The notes below the pieces were generated by a model, which saw only the letters and a program-made list of their open reading frames with translations, made no database searches and had not been told where the DNA came from. From a bacterium (GTDB lineage Bacteria > Eremiobacterota > Eremiobacteria > Baltobacterales > Baltobacteraceae): DNA of 5,511 nucleotides. The stretch spans positions 1 through 5,511 of the forward strand of contig JAJXVC010000136.1 in assembly GCA_021782295.1 (NCBI GenBank). The letters are read 5' to 3'. The translations under genes and the position numbers were made by a program. Shown one piece after another: positions 5,449 to 5,511 of the stretch; position 1 is the first letter of the stretch, and each line of letters opens with the position of its first letter.

Positions 5449-5511
5449 ATGGCAATGACCCAGCCGGCCCCTGCAGGGCTGGACTATCACGAACGCGGCG
5501 ACGAAGATCTC
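5449..5511 (+). CDS. N-terminus of an unidentified protein, cut by the window edge (SigH-like sigma factor by position)
   Basis: Twenty-one codons are visible: MAMTQPAPAGLDYHERGDEDL, open to the edge. There is no in-frame ATG, GTG or TTG upstream back to the stop at 5344, so ATG 5449 (or ATG 5455) is the start. GAGG at 5433-5436 is the only ribosome-binding candidate, 12 nt away, which is long. The strong promoter upstream favours a genuine gene. In Firmicutes sigH follows rlmB and yacP, and sigma factors of that type begin with a short acidic stretch like 'dEdLv' before region 1.2; this is only suggestive. An overlapping frame from ATG 5412 is also open to the edge but gives an arginine-rich peptide and seems less likely. 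Confidence 0.5.
   Translation, partial: MAMTQPAPAGLDYHERGDEDL

Noticed and set aside
4488..5450. 320-residue minus-strand open frame opposite rlmB
   Set aside because: It mirrors rlmB codons, runs across the promoter region and has no recognisable domain.
1..5511. CRISPR arrays, insertion sequences, tRNA or rRNA genes
   Set aside because: No regularly spaced repeats, transposase motifs, terminal inverted repeats, cloverleaf or rRNA sequence seen; coding genes fill the window.

Overview
The window is a dense, entirely plus-strand cluster of housekeeping genes from a high-GC bacterium. Its order is: the 3' end of a YacL-type PIN/TRAM protein, ispD, ispF, a 181-residue protein resembling only the C-terminal (anticodon-binding) part of glutamyl-tRNA synthetase, cysE, cysS, rlmB, and after a 133-bp gap the first codons of another gene. 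This is the Firmicutes order yacL-ispD-ispF-gltX-cysE-cysS-(mrnC)-rlmB-(yacP)-sigH, with mrnC and yacP missing and gltX reduced to its tail. High GC and frequent CGATCG-type codon use argue against a typical low-GC Firmicute. My best guess is a deep-branching 'terrabacterial' phylum such as Eremiobacterota (WPS-2) or a relative. That is inference from gene order and protein style, with low confidence.

Positions 1-5315 look like one transcription unit. Every junction overlaps or abuts: TGATG at 686 and 1387, GTGA at 1866, TAG directly followed by ATG at 2412, and overlaps of 20 and 19 nt at 3073 and 4512. The genes serve isoprenoid precursor synthesis (IspD and IspF, MEP pathway steps 3 and 5), cysteine supply and use (CysE makes O-acetylserine, CysS charges tRNA-Cys) and ribosome maturation (RlmB, 23S rRNA methylation). 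The YacL-type protein is a presumed membrane-anchored nuclease-fold protein. No promoter is evident inside the operon.

The only real non-coding stretch is 5316-5448. It holds a near-consensus sigma-70 promoter (TTGACG, 17 bp, TATACT). A perfect GGAGGG/CCCTCC inverted repeat fills most of the spacer, six copies of the pentamer GCGTC/GACGC are spread over 82 bp, and a possible leader hairpin follows. The promoter drives a gene of which only 21 codons are visible. By position this could be a SigH-like sigma factor, but the visible residues cannot prove it.

The most interesting items are the stand-alone GltX C-terminal domain occupying the gltX locus, the regulated-looking promoter at 5343-5371, and the divergent HIGH-region of CysS.
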